From: Veillonella parvula
Lineage (GTDB): Bacteria > Bacillota > Negativicutes > Veillonellales > Veillonellaceae
Direction of reading: 5' to 3'
Length of the DNA stretch: 64,000 nt
Assembly: GCF_902810435.1 (NCBI RefSeq)
Contig: NZ_LR778174.1
Coordinates: 1,906,501-1,970,500 of the forward strand
The position numbers and the translations under genes were made by a program. The notes under the pieces are model-generated. The model had not been told where the DNA came from, searched no databases, and saw nothing but the letters and a program-made list of their open reading frames with translations. Of this stretch, positions 27,050 through 35,969 are shown piece by piece (position 1 is the stretch's first letter; every line of letters begins with the position of its first letter).

Positions 27050-28405
27050 ATGGAAACAAGAATTGAATATGATTCAATGGGACCAGTCGAAGTCGACGCT
27101 AGACGAATTTACGGACCTCAAACGCAACGCTCGTTCAATAATTTTAAAATCGGTGACCACCGCATCCCTATTGAACAAATCAAGGCGCTTGCGCTTGTAA
27201 AAAAAGCATGTGCTTTAACCAATGCAAAGTGTGGCGCAGTAACTGAGGAAAAAGCGAAACTCATCGCTCAAGTAGTAGATGAAATCGTGGATGGCAAATG
27301 GGATGAAGAATTCCCGTTAACCGTATTCCAAACAGGCTCTGGCACACAAACTAACATGAATGTGAACGAAGTCATCGCTCACCGAGCTAAACAGTTAGAT
27401 GAATCCAATCCACTTCATCCTAACGACGATGTAAACCGCGGCCAAAGTACAAACGATACATTCCCTACGGCAATGCATATCTGTGCATACTTTGAAATTA
27501 CAAAACGCGTAATTCCTGCATTGGACGGCCTTATCGGATCCTTTGAAAAATTGCAAAAAAAAGGAAAAGGATTGCAAAAAGTTGGTCGTACCCACCTACA
27601 AGATGCTACTTTTATCATGGTAGACCAAGAAATTAGCGCCTTTGTGGACGGCCTAAAAACTGCCAAAACTATGCTCCTTCAAAATGCTGACCACCTCCTC
27701 GACGTAGCACTCGGTGGTACTGCGGTCGGTACAGGTGTGAACACACCTAAGGGCTATCTAGACGTTATGGAAACTGTATTGCCAGAGGTAACAGGTGCTC
27801 CATTCCGTGTTAAGAATAACAAATTCCAAGGACTTGCTCTCAAAGATGCATTTATGATGGCTCACGGTGCACTTAACACATTAGCGACTACCCTATTCAA
27901 AATCGCTAACGATGTGCGCTTCTTAGGCTCTGGCCCTCGCTGTGGCTACGGCGAATGGCATCTTCCTGAAAACGAACCGGGCTCCTCCATCATGCCAGGC
28001 AAGGTAAATCCTACTCAATGTGAAGCTTTGACCATGGTATGCGCCCAAGTATTCGGCCACAATACAACTATGACGCTCTGTGCAGGTAGCGGTGCGTTCC
28101 AATTGAACGTATACATGCCTATCATGATCTATGACTTTGTTGAAAGCTGTCGCCTCCTCGCAGACGCTATGAACTCTTTCACAACACACTGCATCGACGG
28201 CGTAGAATTTGTACCTGAAAAGCTCAACTTCTTCGTAGAACAATCTCTCATGATTGCTACATCCTTAACACCATATATTGGCTACGACAAGAGCGCCAAG
28301 GTGGTAAAAGAAGCGTACAAACGCGGTTGCTCTATTAAAGAAATCATCTTGGAAGAAAAACTCATGACCGAAGACGAATTTGCCGAAGCAGTTCGCATGA
28401 AATAA
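27050..28405 (+). CDS. fumC: Fumarate hydratase class II
   Basis: METRIEYDSMGPVEVDA is the usual class II start. The ATG at 27050 is chosen because AAGGAGG precedes it (11-nt spacing); the in-frame ATG at 27023 has no ribosome site. The protein is 451 residues. The superfamily signature GSSIMPGKVNPTQCE and the motifs TVFQTGSGTQTNMNVNEV and GRTHLQDAT are intact. It hydrates fumarate to malate; in lactate-fermenting Negativicutes it would operate in the malate-fumarate-succinate route to propionate. It is a single gene with its own terminator. Confidence 0.96.
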   Translation: METRIEYDSMGPVEVDARRIYGPQTQRSFNNFKIGDHRIPIEQIKALALVKKACALTNAKCGAVTEEKAKLIAQVVDEIVDGKWDEEFPLTVFQTGSGTQTNMNVNEVIAHRAKQLDESNPLHPNDDVNRGQSTNDTFPTAMHICAYFEITKRVIPALDGLIGSFEKLQKKGKGLQKVGRTHLQDATFIMVDQEISAFVDGLKTAKTMLLQNADHLLDVALGGTAVGTGVNTPKGYLDVMETVLPEVTGAPFRVKNNKFQGLALKDAFMMAHGALNTLATTLFKIANDVRFLGSGPRCGYGEWHLPENEPGSSIMPGKVNPTQCEALTMVCAQVFGHNTTMTLCAGSGAFQLNVYMPIMIYDFVESCRLLADAMNSFTTHCIDGVEFVPEKLNFFVEQSLMIATSLTPYIGYDKSAKVVKEAYKRGCSIKEIILEEKLMTEDEFAEAVRMK

Positions 28406-28472
28406 AATCTCTCTCATATCTATGACATATCTGTAACATCCTCTCATACCTCAAATGAACGAAATATAAAAG

Positions 28473-28516
28473 GGACTGTAAACGAAATACTACTTTAAAG
28501 CATTCGTTTACAGTCC
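28473..28516 (+). terminator. Terminator of fumC
   Basis: A 14-bp perfect stem, GGACTGTAAACGAA with TTCGTTTACAGTCC, 16-nt loop, followed by TTCTTTTAG. Confidence 0.88.
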
Positions 28517-28598
28517 TTCTTTTAGTTAGGCAATTATTCTAAACGTAGAGTTACAAAATATCTAAATCAAATCTCACCTTTAATAAGTCGTATAAAGC

Positions 28599-29301
28599 TT
28601 ATAATAAAATTACATAACTAGGCGTCTTGTCAAATGGAATTACATATTCTGAAAGACTTGTTAATTCGTCCAAATCATTACGACTTATAACATATAGATG
28701 AAGTCCATCATCTTTTTCAAATAGATCAGCTCATTCACCATACCATGGTCTTTTATAGGATAATATCTTGCTTTTTGTATCTCCATTGAGATTAAAAATC
28801 TGCAATTGATTCTCTGCAACAGCTAAACCATATCTTTCGGTCATAGATACGTCAAAATACGGAACAGAAATAGGGTTTTGAATCTGAATCTTTTTAAGAT
28901 CATCTAATATCGTAATATTATTTGTATCCAAACAAACTAATTTTTCATTACGAGGAAAGGATTCTTTTATTTCACTTTCATAAACAAAGTATGCAAATTT
29001 TTTATCATATTTGGCTATTTCATCTATAATACGAACAGAATAATCAATCAATGACAAAGATACTATCCCTTTATTGGTACACATTAAAATTATGTCATCA
29101 CTAAATTCGTATAATTGATAAAAATAGAATTCCTTAATATTATTAAGAATAGGTATTAACTTCTTTCCACGCCAGGTCCATAACAATGAAACCATTAAGT
29201 TTATCATTTATAATCATATAATTTACACATCGCAAAGCAAAAATTATAACATTTTCTAAACTTGGACTTTTTATCTGTTTAATAGGTTCTAAGTCTATCA
29301 T
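28599..29301 (-). pseudogene. Unrecognised gene broken by a frameshift and an in-frame TGA
   Basis: Three pieces read as one protein. (1) ATG at 29301 with an AAGGAAT site opens MIDLEPIKQIKSPSLENVI... for 52 codons. (2) The +1 frame continues coherently from about 29170 (KLIPILNNIKEFYFY...) to a TGA at 28733-28731. (3) The same frame resumes after the TGA (ADLFEKDDGLHLYVIS...) to TAA at 28599. Together they make about 230 residues with a beta-rich, WD- or quinoprotein-like look (DLKKIQIQN, YGLAVAENQLQIFNL). I do not recognise the family. Either the gene is decaying or two sequencing errors are present; the first seems likelier in this AT-rich island. Confidence 0.6.
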
Positions 29302-29345
29302 CTATATTCCTTCTATAGTTTTATTAGATTATAATTCAATCATTT

Positions 29346-29597
29346 TTACATTAAAAGTAGTCCACAATCTTTCGTCTTTATAATATCTTTTAAACTCCTA
29401 CCATTTATTATTGGATTTTCTAATAACGGTAAAAAATCATTACATTCATCTAAAAGATCCTTATTTTTCCATAGTTGCCATAATGCACCATAAGTAACAA
29501 TCCCATATGTAGAATCATTATAATATAGTTCTAACTCCCTGTTACATCTCAAGCCTTCAATAACTTCGTCATATAAAGAAACATCTGAACCACTCAT
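29346..29597 (-). CDS. Small acidic protein, immunity-like, paralogue of 29774-30019
   Basis: 83 residues; ATG with GGAG 9 nt upstream. It aligns by eye with the next upstream gene: ELELYYNDSTYGIVTYGALWQLW against EIEFRYNGLECFVTPNNVVWEFW (shown as parallel stretches), then DFLPLLENPIINGRSLKDI against TFLMIPCLEGHTISDI. Small acidic proteins of this shape, occurring in runs, are typical of orphan immunity genes from contact-dependent or polymorphic toxin loci, but no toxin gene is in the window. I do not recognise a named family. Confidence 0.6.
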   Translation of the reverse strand: MSGSDVSLYDEVIEGLRCNRELELYYNDSTYGIVTYGALWQLWKNKDLLDECNDFLPLLENPIINGRSLKDIIKTKDCGLLLM

Positions 29598-29773
29598 TGA
29601 TGTTTACTCCTTCCTAATTTTTCTAGTCAAACATACTTATCCTTAAGGATCTACCGATCACCTTATAAATACTGATATTAAACGCAACAGACTAATTAGT
29701 ACGCTTGGCATTTTCAAGTCATTTGCTTAATCGAATATAAACCAATTACACATATAATACTTTCTCTAAAGGT

Positions 29774-30019
29774 TTAAAAAATGTACAGAGATTTCTCATC
29801 ATATAACTCATTGGCAAAAATATCGCTAATTGTGTGACCTTCTAAGCAAGGTATCATTAAAAAAGTGTCTAAATCTGGCTCTTTAATAACACATTCATCA
29901 TTAATCCAAAATTCCCAAACAACATTATTTGGAGTCACAAAGCACTCTAAACCGTTATACCTAAATTCAATCTCTTCATTCATGTCTAGATAACCTCTTA
30001 TCTCTTCTAGTTTATTCAT
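29774..30019 (-). CDS. Small acidic protein, immunity-like, paralogue of 29346-29597
   Basis: 81 residues, strongly acidic. It has the pattern of its neighbour: an N-terminal helix, E(I/L)E(F/L)xYN, a WEFW pair of aromatics (WQLW in the neighbour), and a C-terminal GHTISDIF. The ribosome site is weak (GTGAGAG). It lies in an AT-rich island of small genes all on the minus strand. A role as an immunity protein is inference from size, charge, tandem paralogy and context only. Confidence 0.6.
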   Translation of the reverse strand: MNKLEEIRGYLDMNEEIEFRYNGLECFVTPNNVVWEFWINDECVIKEPDLDTFLMIPCLEGHTISDIFANELYDEKSLYIF

Positions 30020-30200
30020 TTTCTCTCACTAATTTTGATTTTTACTAAAAATCTACAGCACATACAATAATAATCATACTTTAATAAACAATGTACTTTA
30101 CTCTTCTCAAAGATAAGAGCAACATATATTTCATTTTTATTTTAACATTAGAAATAATGATATTTCTAATTTAAACTCTGGATTTTATAAATAAATACAA

Positions 30201-30235
30201 TAACCCCTGCTAGGATACTATCATAGCAGAGGTTA
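30201..30235 (-). terminator. Terminator after the DUF805-like gene
   Basis: TAACCCCTGCTA pairs with TAGCAGAGGTTA (one G-U), 11-nt loop, immediately past the stop at 30241; TTGTATTT follows on the minus strand. Confidence 0.8.
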
Positions 30236-30240
30236 ATTAG

Positions 30241-31254
30241 TTATAAAGGATAATAAAAAATAGAGTTACTTTCCTGATCATATAATGCAGATGTTTTATT
30301 ATATAGTAAATACAGCACATATATATTAACTAAAGGTACAAATAAGCAAATAAGCCAAAAAATACTACTATTGGTATCCATCAAGCGTCTACATATCATA
30401 GTAATTACAGTATATGTAAGATAAATGTATAAAGTATATCTTAGAATGGAGGGCTCAATAGTATAAGTTACAACAAAATTATACATAATAAAAGCTAAAA
30501 ACACATTAAACATATGCCACTGACGAACAGTACTGCGTCCATAAAACCATAAACTATCTATTAAAATACTTTTATAGATATCAATCCAAAAAGGGTAGGA
30601 CTCCTGTCGACTATAATATAACTTTAAGGTCTTAATTTGCCCATCGGTTAAATCATTTCTATTGCCCCACCACACATCAATAACTTTATTATCAAAAATA
30701 ATCCCATTAGTTTCAATAGTATTATGAGCAGACCACAATTTATCGATTCCAAATGCCCCAAATAGTATCAGCCCCATCAGAAAAGGAAAGAACATCTCAG
30801 GTGTATCTACGCTCCATAGTACCTCATTCCCCAATATATAATCAGTAGTGCCTCTAAAGCTAAAATTAGAACTAGAAATAGTAATACTTTTACCCAAAAG
30901 TAAAACCATTACTAAAGAAATCATTATAATAACATTAAGCCAATTAAGAGAAGCCTTTTTATAATAATTCAACCGCATGTAATTTGTAATAAAAACAAAA
31001 AGAATATAAAGAGTATGCCCTACATAAAATAACATATTATAGTATTCTTGATTATATATTCTATCAAAAGGAAGAGAAAGCATGAAAATATTTGCTTCTA
31101 TGCCCAAGAAAACTAAAATATTTATTGAAAGATAAGTTTGTACATTCATCGTAAGTGTTTTAAGCTTCCTTACATATTGAATTAACGCTATTACTTCAAT
31201 CTTAAACTTACAAAATTCATCAACTAAAAACTGTTTCATACTTTTAATTATCAT
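30241..31254 (-). CDS. Membrane protein with C-terminal DUF805-like part
   Basis: 337 residues with about seven to eight predicted membrane helices. The last 80 residues (LYIYLTYTVITMICRRLMDTNSS, then FWLICLFVPLVNIYVLYLLY) resemble the DUF805 inner-membrane family, in which RRLHD and a following hydrophobic pair are typical. The N-terminal half, with several aromatic-rich helices and a 60-residue soluble loop (IFDNKVIDVWWGNRNDLTDGQ...), is unlike anything I can name. The ribosome site is weak. Base composition is more AT-rich than in the flanking housekeeping genes, which suggests acquired DNA. Confidence 0.6.
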   Translation of the reverse strand: MIIKSMKQFLVDEFCKFKIEVIALIQYVRKLKTLTMNVQTYLSINILVFLGIEANIFMLSLPFDRIYNQEYYNMLFYVGHTLYILFVFITNYMRLNYYKKASLNWLNVIIMISLVMVLLLGKSITISSSNFSFRGTTDYILGNEVLWSVDTPEMFFPFLMGLILFGAFGIDKLWSAHNTIETNGIIFDNKVIDVWWGNRNDLTDGQIKTLKLYYSRQESYPFWIDIYKSILIDSLWFYGRSTVRQWHMFNVFLAFIMYNFVVTYTIEPSILRYTLYIYLTYTVITMICRRLMDTNSSIFWLICLFVPLVNIYVLYLLYNKTSALYDQESNSIFYYPL

Positions 31255-31368
31255 ATAGATACCAATAATGGTGAAAGTTTTTTAACAGTATTTTATATAA
31301 GCCAATATAAAACAATCACCGAAAAAAGATAGATTTCAGAACTAATGGTAAATGAATGTGCACAAATG

Positions 31369-31545
31369 CTACCCTCTTTTACGTCTTAAATAGTTATAAA
31401 TATAGTTCCATACCACATAAAACAAAAGTGTTATGACATATGCAATAACAAAGAAATAAAAGTCTAATTCATCTTCAATCAACTCTGGATTTGTGACAAG
31501 ACTATATGGAATACATATAAGTAAAAAAAGTACTAAGCCTCGCAC
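31369..31545 (-). pseudogene. Remnant of a small membrane protein
   Basis: An open stretch from a GTG at 31545 to TAG at 31369 reads VRGLVLFLLICIPYSLV and later FVIAYVITLLFYVVWNYIYN, two clear membrane helices. No ribosome site precedes the GTG, and the frame runs back only to a TGA about 20 codons earlier, so the N-terminus is missing or the gene is dead. Otherwise the 31255-31722 gap holds nothing I can identify except the terminator at 31669-31699. Confidence 0.35.
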
Positions 31546-31668
31546 AAAATAATTATATATTTTTAGAAATATATAATTACTCCCAACATAAAAACTATAT
31601 TTTCACAACACAACTAAAAATTTTAACTCTAATATATCACAATTATTATATAAATTCATATAATAAAA

Positions 31669-31699
31669 AGAGGTATTGTATCTAAAATACAGTACCTCT
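31669..31699 (-). terminator. Terminator after the 100-residue membrane protein gene
   Basis: AGAGGTA(T)TGTA pairs with TACAGTACCTCT; on the minus strand it is followed by TTTTTATTAT. Confidence 0.75.
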
Positions 31700-31722
31700 T
31701 CTAGTTTATCCCCTATGGTCTT

Positions 31723-32025
31723 CTAATATTTCATAATATTTATAGTCATTAACACAACCAAGAATATAATGAAAATAGCCTGTTTTGTATTTAACAGTTC
31801 ATAGGTCTCGTTAAATGTATCATCCTTAAACGCCTGTATTAGCAGTATTTCTTGTTTACTGAGTTCCAGATATAAGTCTAAATGGCATCCAATTGCCACT
31901 AGTATTGCTATTTTGAGATATCTCTTATATATATCCGCTGTCATATCGTAGATTAGAGAGATATCAAATAGCATAAGCAGAATAATACATATAAGGATTT
32001 TATATATAAAGGATTTAATATACAT
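31723..32025 (-). CDS. Small membrane protein, function unknown
   Basis: 100 residues with three hydrophobic segments: IYKILICIILLMLFDISLI, YLKIAILVAIGCHLDLYL and AIFIIFLVVLMTINIM. No family is recognised. It lies 33 bp beyond the metallophosphoesterase stop on the same strand and has its own terminator. The AT-rich composition groups it with the accessory island rather than with the downstream housekeeping genes. Confidence 0.5.
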   Translation of the reverse strand: MYIKSFIYKILICIILLMLFDISLIYDMTADIYKRYLKIAILVAIGCHLDLYLELSKQEILLIQAFKDDTFNETYELLNTKQAIFIIFLVVLMTINIMKY

Positions 32026-32058
32026 TAATGTATACCTATAGTGAGTTTGTCTTTCAAA

Positions 32059-33240
32059 CTAAGCCACTCCATCAAAGAATGTAATAACCGTAATTTCTCG
32101 TGGACAGTTGATACGGATTGGGAACCAGTGTCCTGTACCATTATTAACGTAGCATACGCTTTGTTCTTCTACATAGCGACCTTTTGTATATGGTGTGCCT
32201 GTTGGTACTAACGGCATACCCATGAATACGATTTGACCTCCATGGGTATGTCCAGATAGAGTCAACGGAATCTTTCGTTCAATAGATTCTTCGAAGAATT
32301 CAGGGTGATGAGCCAATAGAATAACAAAGGCATAGTCTGGAATTCCAGATAAAGCTTTGTTAATCATGGCTTCCCGGTTGTCCTTTTTACGATCGTTATC
32401 GTACGCAACGCCCGCAATATATACAGGTTGTTTGCCGCCCATGATTTGAATATTACTATTCACGAGAATATTCATAGGTGTATTTCGTTTAAGTGCGTCA
32501 AGTACCTTATTTACATCGTGATGATACTCGTGATTTCCCAAGATAAAGTCAACCCCATCTGGGATTTGTTTTGCAAATGTTGTCAGTCTTTCACAGACTT
32601 GCGGTAACCATGCAAGCTTATCAATGAGGTCGCCAGTGATGACAACGCGATTAGGCTTTTGTAAAAGCGCTAGTTTTAGGATTTCATCAAAGTCATCTAA
32701 GTCGATACTCGGTCCTATATGAATATCACTAAGTTGAACAATTTTATAGTTTTTCAAACCAGGTGGTAGGTTCGTGTAGCCAAAGCTTTCATGAGTTACC
32801 ACTACCTCTTGTTGACCCGCAAAGGCAGCATAGCTAGAGCCACCAATAGTAGCCAACGGCACTATAGTTGCAGCAGTTCTAAAGAAGGCGCGACGGCCTG
32901 TTCTATTTTCCTCTGGTGTTTTGCTCCAAATCTTATTGATTGTCCAATATAATAGACTAAGTATGATAAATACAGGAATCGCTAGGAATACACCAAAGAG
33001 GAATCCGTAGCTTTCAGTACGGAACATATTCATCAAAGGATAGTACATCGTACCATATAAATCCACTTGATTGAGTATATAGTATCGGATAGCCGCGAAC
33101 CACGCACCGATAATGATTATATAGCCCACCCAGGCTGGCCATTTCTTTTTAGGCTTCCACAAGTTGAGGAATAGAGCCCAAAATCCTACCAGACCTATTG
33201 CGAGGATGGCAGAAAAAATGATATTAAATAGAATTCTCAT
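32059..33240 (-). CDS. Membrane-anchored metallophosphoesterase (YaeI/YkuE type)
   Basis: 393 residues: three to four N-terminal membrane helices (to about residue 110), then an Arg-Arg-containing segment RTGRRAFFRTAATIVPL that resembles a Tat-like signal, and a calcineurin-like phosphoesterase domain. All metal-site motifs are visible: LSDIHIG, GDLIDK, GNHEYHH, LLAHHPEF and SGHTHGGQ. Related enzymes act on UDP-lipid A precursors, phospholipids or unknown envelope substrates outside the membrane. It is 16 bp after mutY and probably cotranscribed, without an obvious functional link. Confidence 0.9.
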   Translation of the reverse strand: MRILFNIIFSAILAIGLVGFWALFLNLWKPKKKWPAWVGYIIIIGAWFAAIRYYILNQVDLYGTMYYPLMNMFRTESYGFLFGVFLAIPVFIILSLLYWTINKIWSKTPEENRTGRRAFFRTAATIVPLATIGGSSYAAFAGQQEVVVTHESFGYTNLPPGLKNYKIVQLSDIHIGPSIDLDDFDEILKLALLQKPNRVVITGDLIDKLAWLPQVCERLTTFAKQIPDGVDFILGNHEYHHDVNKVLDALKRNTPMNILVNSNIQIMGGKQPVYIAGVAYDNDRKKDNREAMINKALSGIPDYAFVILLAHHPEFFEESIERKIPLTLSGHTHGGQIVFMGMPLVPTGTPYTKGRYVEEQSVCYVNNGTGHWFPIRINCPREITVITFFDGVA

Positions 33241-33256
33241 TCATTGCTCCTACAAA

Positions 33257-34354
33257 TTACTTTGCGATTTCCGTCAGTTTACCATGAGGTCCCGCCCAAG
33301 CATAGTCGGAGAACTCATCACGCTTGATGAGCATCCAGTCCTTTGGCAATTGCTGTTGGATATCTGCAATCGATATATTATTAGCATCCCCTGTGTACGT
33401 TAAATCACCGCGGAATGCTTTCATAAACCATTTTCGGTGAGAGAAAACATGTGTTATTTCTTTCACAAGTACTGGTTGCAAAGATAGATCAAATCCAAGG
33501 GCCTGAACTAATTCTTCAAGGCCTCGTTCTCCGTCCTCAAAGGCAGATACCATTTCCACAGATGGGAATTCCCACATGGATCGTAAGAGTCCACGGTTCG
33601 GCCGTTTATGCAATAAATAATAGCCTTTATACTGCAAGATCCCCACGAATAAAGGCACCTCTACTACCTTTGTTTTCTTGATGCGCACAGGCAGTTTATC
33701 TGTATCCTTATGTTGGTATGCTTCGCACATATTTACAATAGGACATTCGCCACAACGGGGTGTCTTTGGAATACATACGGCAGAGCCAAAGTCCATCAAG
33801 GCTTGGTTAAAGTCGCCAGGTCGAACGTGAGGTAAAGTCTCCTCTACGATAGCCGTAATAGCCTTTTTACCTTTAGTGCTCAAAATATCATCAAAGATGC
33901 GATACAACCGAGCATAAATGCGCAGTACATTGCCATCTACAGCCACCTCTGGTTCGTTGTACGCCATGGATAGCACAGCCCCTGCCGTATAAGAACCTAC
34001 GCCCTTCAAGGATTCCATGGTCTTACGGTCATGAGGCACGATACCGCCGTAATTTTCAACGACGTCCATTACGCCAAGACGCAAGTTACGAGCACGACTA
34101 TAATAACCAAGCCCTTGCCATGCGTGAACCACCTCATCTTCGGAGGCCTTTGCCAAATCCTCCAAGGTTGGAAATAGACGCATCCAGTTATCATAATAGG
34201 GTTTCATTGCCTCAATGCGGGTCTGCTGACTCATCACCTCGGATACCCAAATCTTATAAGGGTCCCCACAACCGCGCCACGGCAACTCCCGTTTATGTAC
34301 ATCATACCACGCCAATAGCTGTGGCACCCACTTTGGGTTCTTTTTATCAGTCAT
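33257..34354 (-). CDS. mutY: A/G-specific adenine DNA glycosylase
   Basis: 365 residues. HhH-GPD domain with catalytic Glu39 (SEVMSQQTRIEAM), helix-hairpin-helix LKGVGSYTAGA and catalytic Asp140 (AVDGNVLR). The [4Fe-4S] ligands are spaced C-x6-C-x2-C-x5-C (CIPKTPRCGECPIVNMC). A C-terminal NUDIX-like 8-oxoG recognition domain follows. It removes adenine mispaired with 8-oxoguanine. The NUDIX hydrolase gene just upstream on the same strand may clean the nucleotide pool of the same lesion. Confidence 0.95.
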   Translation of the reverse strand: MTDKKNPKWVPQLLAWYDVHKRELPWRGCGDPYKIWVSEVMSQQTRIEAMKPYYDNWMRLFPTLEDLAKASEDEVVHAWQGLGYYSRARNLRLGVMDVVENYGGIVPHDRKTMESLKGVGSYTAGAVLSMAYNEPEVAVDGNVLRIYARLYRIFDDILSTKGKKAITAIVEETLPHVRPGDFNQALMDFGSAVCIPKTPRCGECPIVNMCEAYQHKDTDKLPVRIKKTKVVEVPLFVGILQYKGYYLLHKRPNRGLLRSMWEFPSVEMVSAFEDGERGLEELVQALGFDLSLQPVLVKEITHVFSHRKWFMKAFRGDLTYTGDANNISIADIQQQLPKDWMLIKRDEFSDYAWAGPHGKLTEIAK

Positions 34355-34480
34355 ATTACCTCAATATATTATAAATTTAGGAGTCTAGTACCACTTTCAC
34401 GGCTACATACTCCCTATTTTATACTCCAATACCCACCAGATAACGATTTTAACGTTAAATTGTAACAAATCGTACATTCA

Positions 34481-35002
34481 TCATCCATTAATATACAGAT
34501 CGATGCGCGCCAAGTGTTCGCTTTCAAGAACAGTATCAACAGTGGTCAAATCCATCTTATCCACCATATTATTATCTCGTCCAAACACAATAGGTCCTTT
34601 TAATTTCTTACCTTCTAACAACATCGGCAACCATCTGCGGTCACCATCCCACATATGTTCATAAGGAATTTGATTTGGTTCTAGCCAATGAGGCTCCATT
34701 TCGTCTGTTTCCTCTACATCGCCTGTGAAAGCACGCAAGAAATACACATAACTCACGTGCGTTAAGCTTTCATCAAAAGGAAATTGAAAATCAAAAGCCG
34801 CGACACATTCTAAGTCTTCAAGATTTCCCTGAAGGCCAGATTCCTCAAATAGTTCGCGAATGGCACACTCTCTGAAACTTTCACCATCATCCAGTTTACC
34901 GCCGAAACCATTATATTTATCGGCCCCAAAACCACGTTTTTTACGACCTAGCAGTATACGATTTTGTTCATCAATGGGAAATACGAGCGTCGTTGGTTTC
35001 AT
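34481..35002 (-). CDS. NUDIX hydrolase, MutT/MTH1-like
   Basis: 173 residues with a complete NUDIX box, GFGGKLDDGESFRECAIRELFEESGL (split here: GGKLDDGE and RELFEESGL). The sequence MKPTTLVFPIDEQNRILLGRKKRGFGADKYNGFGGK is like human MTH1 and Firmicute 8-oxo-dGTP diphosphatases. The likely role is hydrolysis of oxidised purine nucleotides. It has AAGGAGG before the ATG and lies 126 bp upstream of mutY on the same strand, a sensible pairing in oxidative DNA damage avoidance. Confidence 0.88.
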   Translation of the reverse strand: MKPTTLVFPIDEQNRILLGRKKRGFGADKYNGFGGKLDDGESFRECAIRELFEESGLQGNLEDLECVAAFDFQFPFDESLTHVSYVYFLRAFTGDVEETDEMEPHWLEPNQIPYEHMWDGDRRWLPMLLEGKKLKGPIVFGRDNNMVDKMDLTTVDTVLESEHLARIDLYING

Positions 35003-35119
35003 AGGGCCTCCTTAATCATAAAAATAACACTCTATTATTATACCATTATTTTATGTACGAATGCCTTAGTTGTGGTATGATTAAGAATATAGATTTTCTT
35101 GCAAGGAAGGAGGCACTAG

Positions 35120-35893
35120 ATGAACAAACCACTTAGATTTAATATCGAATTAGGGCGCACAAAGCCCGTCAATATTCGCAATGAACAAGTGCGTTGTCCC
35201 TTCTGCGATCGTTCCAAATTAACGGATATCCTAGATACATCAGGTCATATTATATGGCTCATGAACAAATATCCAGTCTTAGAAAAAACTTGGCCTACCG
35301 TTATTATTGAAACGGAAACTGACGAAGGCGAGTTTTCTACCTTACCTACAGACGAAGCAGCCCACATTCTCCAGTTTGGCCTCGATAAGTGGCGCGAAAC
35401 TCGTCAGCGTAAAGAGTTTAAATCCGTACTGTTCTTCAAGAATTACGGCTATATGTCCGGCGGTTCTATTCGCCATCCACACAGCCAGATTATAGGCCTT
35501 GAGAATTACGATTATCACAAAGATATTACGGCCCAAAATATGGAGGGTTGGCTCTTGCACGAGGATCAAGATGTACGCATCACCTTGTCTACCCATCCGA
35601 TTATTGGGTTCTTTGAGTACAATATTCGCTTCAAACCAGATGCGCCGGTTCGTGCTGTAGCCCTTCGACTACAGCAAATTCTGCGCTATGTATTGCATAG
35701 TGTAGCAAACTTTAGCCAGTCCTATAATTACTTTGTATATAATCTTGAGGACGGCTATGATTACATCAAGGTAGTGGCGCGCTATGTAACGACACCCCTC
35801 TATGTAGGATACAAAATACCACAAACTTGCGATGAGGGACGAGCTGCTAAAATCAAGCACGATATTACGCCTTATTTTCAAGCTACTAAATAG
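35120..35893 (+). CDS. DUF4931 / GalT-HIT-like protein
   Basis: 257 residues. An N-terminal zinc-type CPFCDRS and the motif GGSIRHPHSQIIGLENYDYH resemble the galactose-1-phosphate uridylyltransferase branch of the HIT superfamily, in which HPHSQ carries the active-site histidine. It is shorter than true GalT and fits the DUF4931 family, whose substrate is not established. Probably a nucleotidyl transferase or hydrolase. The ribosome site is AAGGAGG. It is followed by a metallophosphoesterase gene on the same strand. Confidence 0.8.
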   Translation: MNKPLRFNIELGRTKPVNIRNEQVRCPFCDRSKLTDILDTSGHIIWLMNKYPVLEKTWPTVIIETETDEGEFSTLPTDEAAHILQFGLDKWRETRQRKEFKSVLFFKNYGYMSGGSIRHPHSQIIGLENYDYHKDITAQNMEGWLLHEDQDVRITLSTHPIIGFFEYNIRFKPDAPVRAVALRLQQILRYVLHSVANFSQSYNYFVYNLEDGYDYIKVVARYVTTPLYVGYKIPQTCDEGRAAKIKHDITPYFQATK

Positions 35894-35969
35894 CTCTAAC
35901 CATATACCGTACATAATTTGATATATAATTTTATATATGGTTTAACCATACATATTTGAAAGGATTTTT

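Noticed and set aside
28731-28733. TGA as a selenocysteine codon
   Set aside because: The gene also has an upstream frameshift, and no SECIS-like stem is evident just after the TGA; decay is the simpler explanation.
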